Part shown: piece by piece, positions 3,395-5,804 of the stretch
Layout of the letters: each line of letters begins with the position of its first letter
Numbering within the stretch: position 1 is the first letter of the stretch
Assembly: GCA_021825225.1 (NCBI GenBank)
Contig: JAKAIH010000195.1
Span: 1 to 5,804 of the forward strand
DNA: 5,804 nucleotides
From: Pseudomonadota bacterium
Lineage (GTDB): Bacteria > Pseudomonadota > Gammaproteobacteria > Burkholderiales > SG8-39
Direction: 5' to 3'
Notes under the pieces: generated by a model
What the model was told of the DNA's origin: nothing
Databases searched by the model: none
Seen by the model: the letters and a program-made list of their open reading frames with translations, nothing else
Position numbers and translations under genes: made by a program

Positions 3395-5804
3395 ACGTCG
3401 CCAATCGAATCGTCGTTTCGCTTGCTGCCGCGGCCCTGCTGGTTGTGCTGGTGGTGGTCATATCGCTCTGGTCTTTCCGGCAGATCGAGACCGCGGCCGA
3501 GGCGCGCTCGCATACCTACAATTTGATCATTCGCGCCAACGCCCTGCTGTCGGATCTGGTGGACGCGGACACCGGTCAGCGCGGCTACGCGCTGACCGGC
3601 GACGAAAGCTTCCTCGAACCCTATGCGCAGGTGCGCGACAGCGTTCGCGGCCATCTGGACGAATTGCGTCGACTGAGCCTGATCGATGCCGCGCGCGAAC
3701 ACCTGGACGCAGCGGCTCCCCTGGTGGATGCCGAATTGGCGGAAATGTCGCGTGTCGTCGAATTGCGCCGCAATCGCGACGTCTCTGCAGTCGCCGCGTT
3801 TGTACGCGGCGGCCAGGGCAAGCAGCTGATGAATTCGATTCGCGCCGAGATCAGAAGCTACCTGCAGATCGAGGAGAGCGCGCTGGTGCAGAACGAAGCC
3901 AGGTTCGATTCGAACATGCGGCACCTGTTCGCCCTCATCATCGCGGCCAGCCTGTTGACGCTGCTGTTCGCGCTTTCGTTCGCCTACCTGATCTATAGGG
4001 AAACACGGCACCGGCTCAAGGATCTGGTTCACATCGAAACGCGGCATCTGCTCGATGATCAGGAGAGAATCAACCAACAACTGCAGCTAGCCAACGCGAC
4101 CTTGCAGGTCAGCGAGGAAAAGCTCGCGGTCACGCTCAATTCCATCGGCGACGGCGTGATCGCCACCGACGCCGAAGGGCGGGTGACGCTGCTGAATCCG
4201 CTTGCCGAACGGCTCACCGGCTGGACGCGATCAGAGGCCGCCGGCCGCCCGGTGGACGAAATTTTTCACATCATCAGCCAGGAAACCCGCAAACCCTCCG
4301 CTATCCCGGTGAAGGAGACCCTGGCGCGCGGCACGATCCAGGGCCTTGCGAACCACACCATCCTGATTGCGCGCGACGGCAGCGAGTGCGCCATCGCCGA
4401 CTGCTGCGCGCCGATTCGCGACCGCGACGCCAAGGTGGTCGGTGCCGTGCTGGTGTTCCGCGACGTCACCGGGGAATACGCGGCGGCGCAGGCCTTGCGC
4501 GACCACCAGCTGTACACGCGCTCGCTGTTCGAATCGAACATCGATCCGATCATGACCACCGACCCCTCCGGCATCATCACCGACGTCAACAATCAGATGG
4601 AAGCGCTCACCGGCTGCACGCGCGGCGAACTGATCGGCACGCCGTTCAGGAATTACTTCACCGATCCGGAGCGCGCCGCGGCGGGCATCAGGCAGGTGCT
4701 CGACGAAAAGAAAGTCAGCAACTACGAACTCACCGCGCGCGCCAGGGACGGCAGGGAAACCTTCGTGTCCTACAATGCGACCACTTTCCACGACGCGGCC
4801 GGCAAGCTCAAAGGCGTGTTCGCCGCGGCGCGCGACATCACCGAAGCCAAACGCCTGGACCGGGTGCTGCAGGAAAAGAACACCGAACTGGAAAGCGCCA
4901 AATCCGCGGCGGAAAAAGCCAACCTCGCCAAATCGGATTTCCTGTCGAGCATGAGCCATGAGCTGCGCACCCCACTCAACGCCGTGCTCGGCTTCGCGCA
5001 AGTCATCGAGTCGGGTACTCCGCCGCCGACCCCCGCGCAGAAGCGCAGCCTGGACCAGATTCTCAAGGCCGGATGGTACTTGCTGGAGTTGATCAATGAA
5101 ATTCTCGACCTCGCGCGGATCGAGTCCGGCAGGCTCGCGCTGTCGCGGGAGCCGGTTTCGTTAAGCGAGGTCATGCTCGAATGCCAGACCATGATAGAGC
5201 CGCAGGCGCGGCTGCGCGGCATCGGCATGCATTTTCCACGTTTCGACACCCCGAGCTTCGTCCTGGCCGACAGAACCCGGCTGAAGCAGGTGCTGATCAA
5301 TCTATTTTTCAACGCGGTCAAATACAACAAGCCCGAGGGCACGGTCGTGGTGGACTGCACGGCGGCTTCGCCGGAGTCGGTACGCATCAGCGTCACGGAC
5401 ACCGGTGCGGGATTGCCTGAGGAGAAGCTGGCGCAATTGTTCCAGCCGTTCAACCGTCTCGGGAAGGAGACCGGTGTCGAAGAAGGCACAGGCATCGGCC
5501 TGGTGGTGGCGAAGCGGCTGGTCGAGCTGATGGGCGGCAGCATCGGCGTCGATAGCACCGTCGGCGCAGGCACCGTGTTCTGGATCGAACTGACGCCGTG
5601 CGCAGCGCCGCAACTCATCGATGCAGGGACGGATTCCGCCGTGTCCAACCAAGCGTCGGTCGCGTCGAGCACGGCGCCACGCACCCTGCTTTATGTCGAG
5701 GACAATCCAGCCAACCTGCGCCTGGTCGAGGAACTGATCGCGCGCCGTCGCGACCTGCGCCTGCTCAGCGCGGCCGACGGCATGCTTGGCATCGAACTGG
5801 CGCG
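3391..5804 (+). CDS. Hybrid sensor histidine kinase (CHASE3-PAS-PAS-HisKA-HATPase-REC), cut by right edge
   Basis: An inner-membrane sensor kinase, open for 804 codons to the edge. Numbered from TTG 3391: TM1 at 7-29; a periplasmic CHASE3-type sensor at about 35-173, with DADTGQRGYALTGDESFLEPY (58-78) as hallmark; TM2 at 178-202; a helical linker; PAS1 at about 242-365 (SIGDGVIATDAEGRV, ending FRDVT); PAS2 at about 372-487 (ESNIDPIMTTDPSGII, ending ARDIT). The HisKA H-box is SHELRTPLN with phospho-acceptor His523. The ATPase domain has N-box NLFFNAVKYN (637-646), G1 DTGAGLP (670-676) and G2 GTGIGL (699-704), so the kinase core looks intact. A linker leads to a receiver starting TLLYVEDN (765-772; acidic Glu770/Asp771); its phospho-acceptor Asp would lie beyond the window. 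The start is uncertain: TTG 3391 gives NVANRIVVS directly before TM1 but has only a weak GGCGGGT upstream; TTG 3364 and 3307 are in frame, with a stop at 3304. It is preceded by the regulator and probably shares its mRNA. The signal and partner are unknown. Confidence 0.95.
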   Translation, partial: MNVANRIVVSLAAAALLVVLVVVISLWSFRQIETAAEARSHTYNLIIRANALLSDLVDADTGQRGYALTGDESFLEPYAQVRDSVRGHLDELRRLSLIDAAREHLDAAAPLVDAELAEMSRVVELRRNRDVSAVAAFVRGGQGKQLMNSIRAEIRSYLQIEESALVQNEARFDSNMRHLFALIIAASLLTLLFALSFAYLIYRETRHRLKDLVHIETRHLLDDQERINQQLQLANATLQVSEEKLAVTLNSIGDGVIATDAEGRVTLLNPLAERLTGWTRSEAAGRPVDEIFHIISQETRKPSAIPVKETLARGTIQGLANHTILIARDGSECAIADCCAPIRDRDAKVVGAVLVFRDVTGEYAAAQALRDHQLYTRSLFESNIDPIMTTDPSGIITDVNNQMEALTGCTRGELIGTPFRNYFTDPERAAAGIRQVLDEKKVSNYELTARARDGRETFVSYNATTFHDAAGKLKGVFAAARDITEAKRLDRVLQEKNTELESAKSAAEKANLAKSDFLSSMSHELRTPLNAVLGFAQVIESGTPPPTPAQKRSLDQILKAGWYLLELINEILDLARIESGRLALSREPVSLSEVMLECQTMIEPQARLRGIGMHFPRFDTPSFVLADRTRLKQVLINLFFNAVKYNKPEGTVVVDCTAASPESVRISVTDTGAGLPEEKLAQLFQPFNRLGKETGVEEGTGIGLVVAKRLVELMGGSIGVDSTVGAGTVFWIELTPCAAPQLIDAGTDSAVSNQASVASSTAPRTLLYVEDNPANLRLVEELIARRRDLRLLSAADGMLGIELA

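Noticed and set aside
3151..4080. 309-aa minus-strand open frame across the regulator end and the CHASE3 region
   Set aside because: It is antisense to two well-supported genes, and its translation is Gln/Arg-rich low-complexity sequence with no family resemblance.
4086..4091. A further GCTAGC core inside the kinase gene
   Set aside because: The flanks lack the TGT and ACA half-sites and it lies in coding sequence, so I do not count it as a fourth operator.
4231..5684. Long minus-strand open frames (4231-5001 and 4770-5684) opposite the kinase
   Set aside because: They lie wholly antisense to an intact multi-domain kinase with every key motif present. Their translations are Arg/Ala/Ser-rich without recognisable domains, as expected from GC-rich codon bias on the opposite strand.

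Overview
This GC-rich window looks chromosomal and most likely comes from a betaproteobacterium of the Burkholderiales. That assignment rests on how the protein families look and how they are arranged; no 16S or other phylogenetic marker is present. All inter-gene gaps are short except one divergent promoter region of about 310 bases. I see no mobile element, tRNA, rRNA or CRISPR array.

Layout. On the minus strand, read from the centre to the left, lie: (i) a 77-aa CsbD-like stress protein (2225-1992); (ii) 19 bases further on, a 371-aa exported protein with a GTG start (1972-857), made of two tandem homologous ~93-aa units followed by a glycine-zipper domain; (iii) a separately promoted 103-aa BON-domain lipoprotein (690-379), followed by a hairpin and a strong intrinsic terminator (283-306); and (iv) at the left edge, the first ~46 codons of what looks like a DUF1003 membrane protein. 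On the plus strand, diverging from csbD, lie a 265-aa Crp/Fnr-type regulator (2535-3332) and a large hybrid sensor histidine kinase (from 3391). The kinase runs TM-CHASE3-TM-PAS-PAS-HisKA-HATPase-REC and leaves the window early in the receiver domain. A 21-codon ORF sits exactly between regulator and kinase and overlaps both by a few bases.

How it may work together. The left half encodes small envelope or stress proteins. The right half encodes a one-component regulator apparently co-transcribed with a membrane sensor kinase. The link between them is a 16-bp palindrome, consensus TGTnnGCTrGCnnACA, found three times: 107-125 bases before the start codons of the BON gene, csbD and the regulator. 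I infer that one dimeric DNA-binding protein, most simply the Crp-like regulator itself, controls all three transcripts as an envelope-stress or general-stress regulon. The palindromes are read directly from the sequence; the identity of the binding protein is inference.
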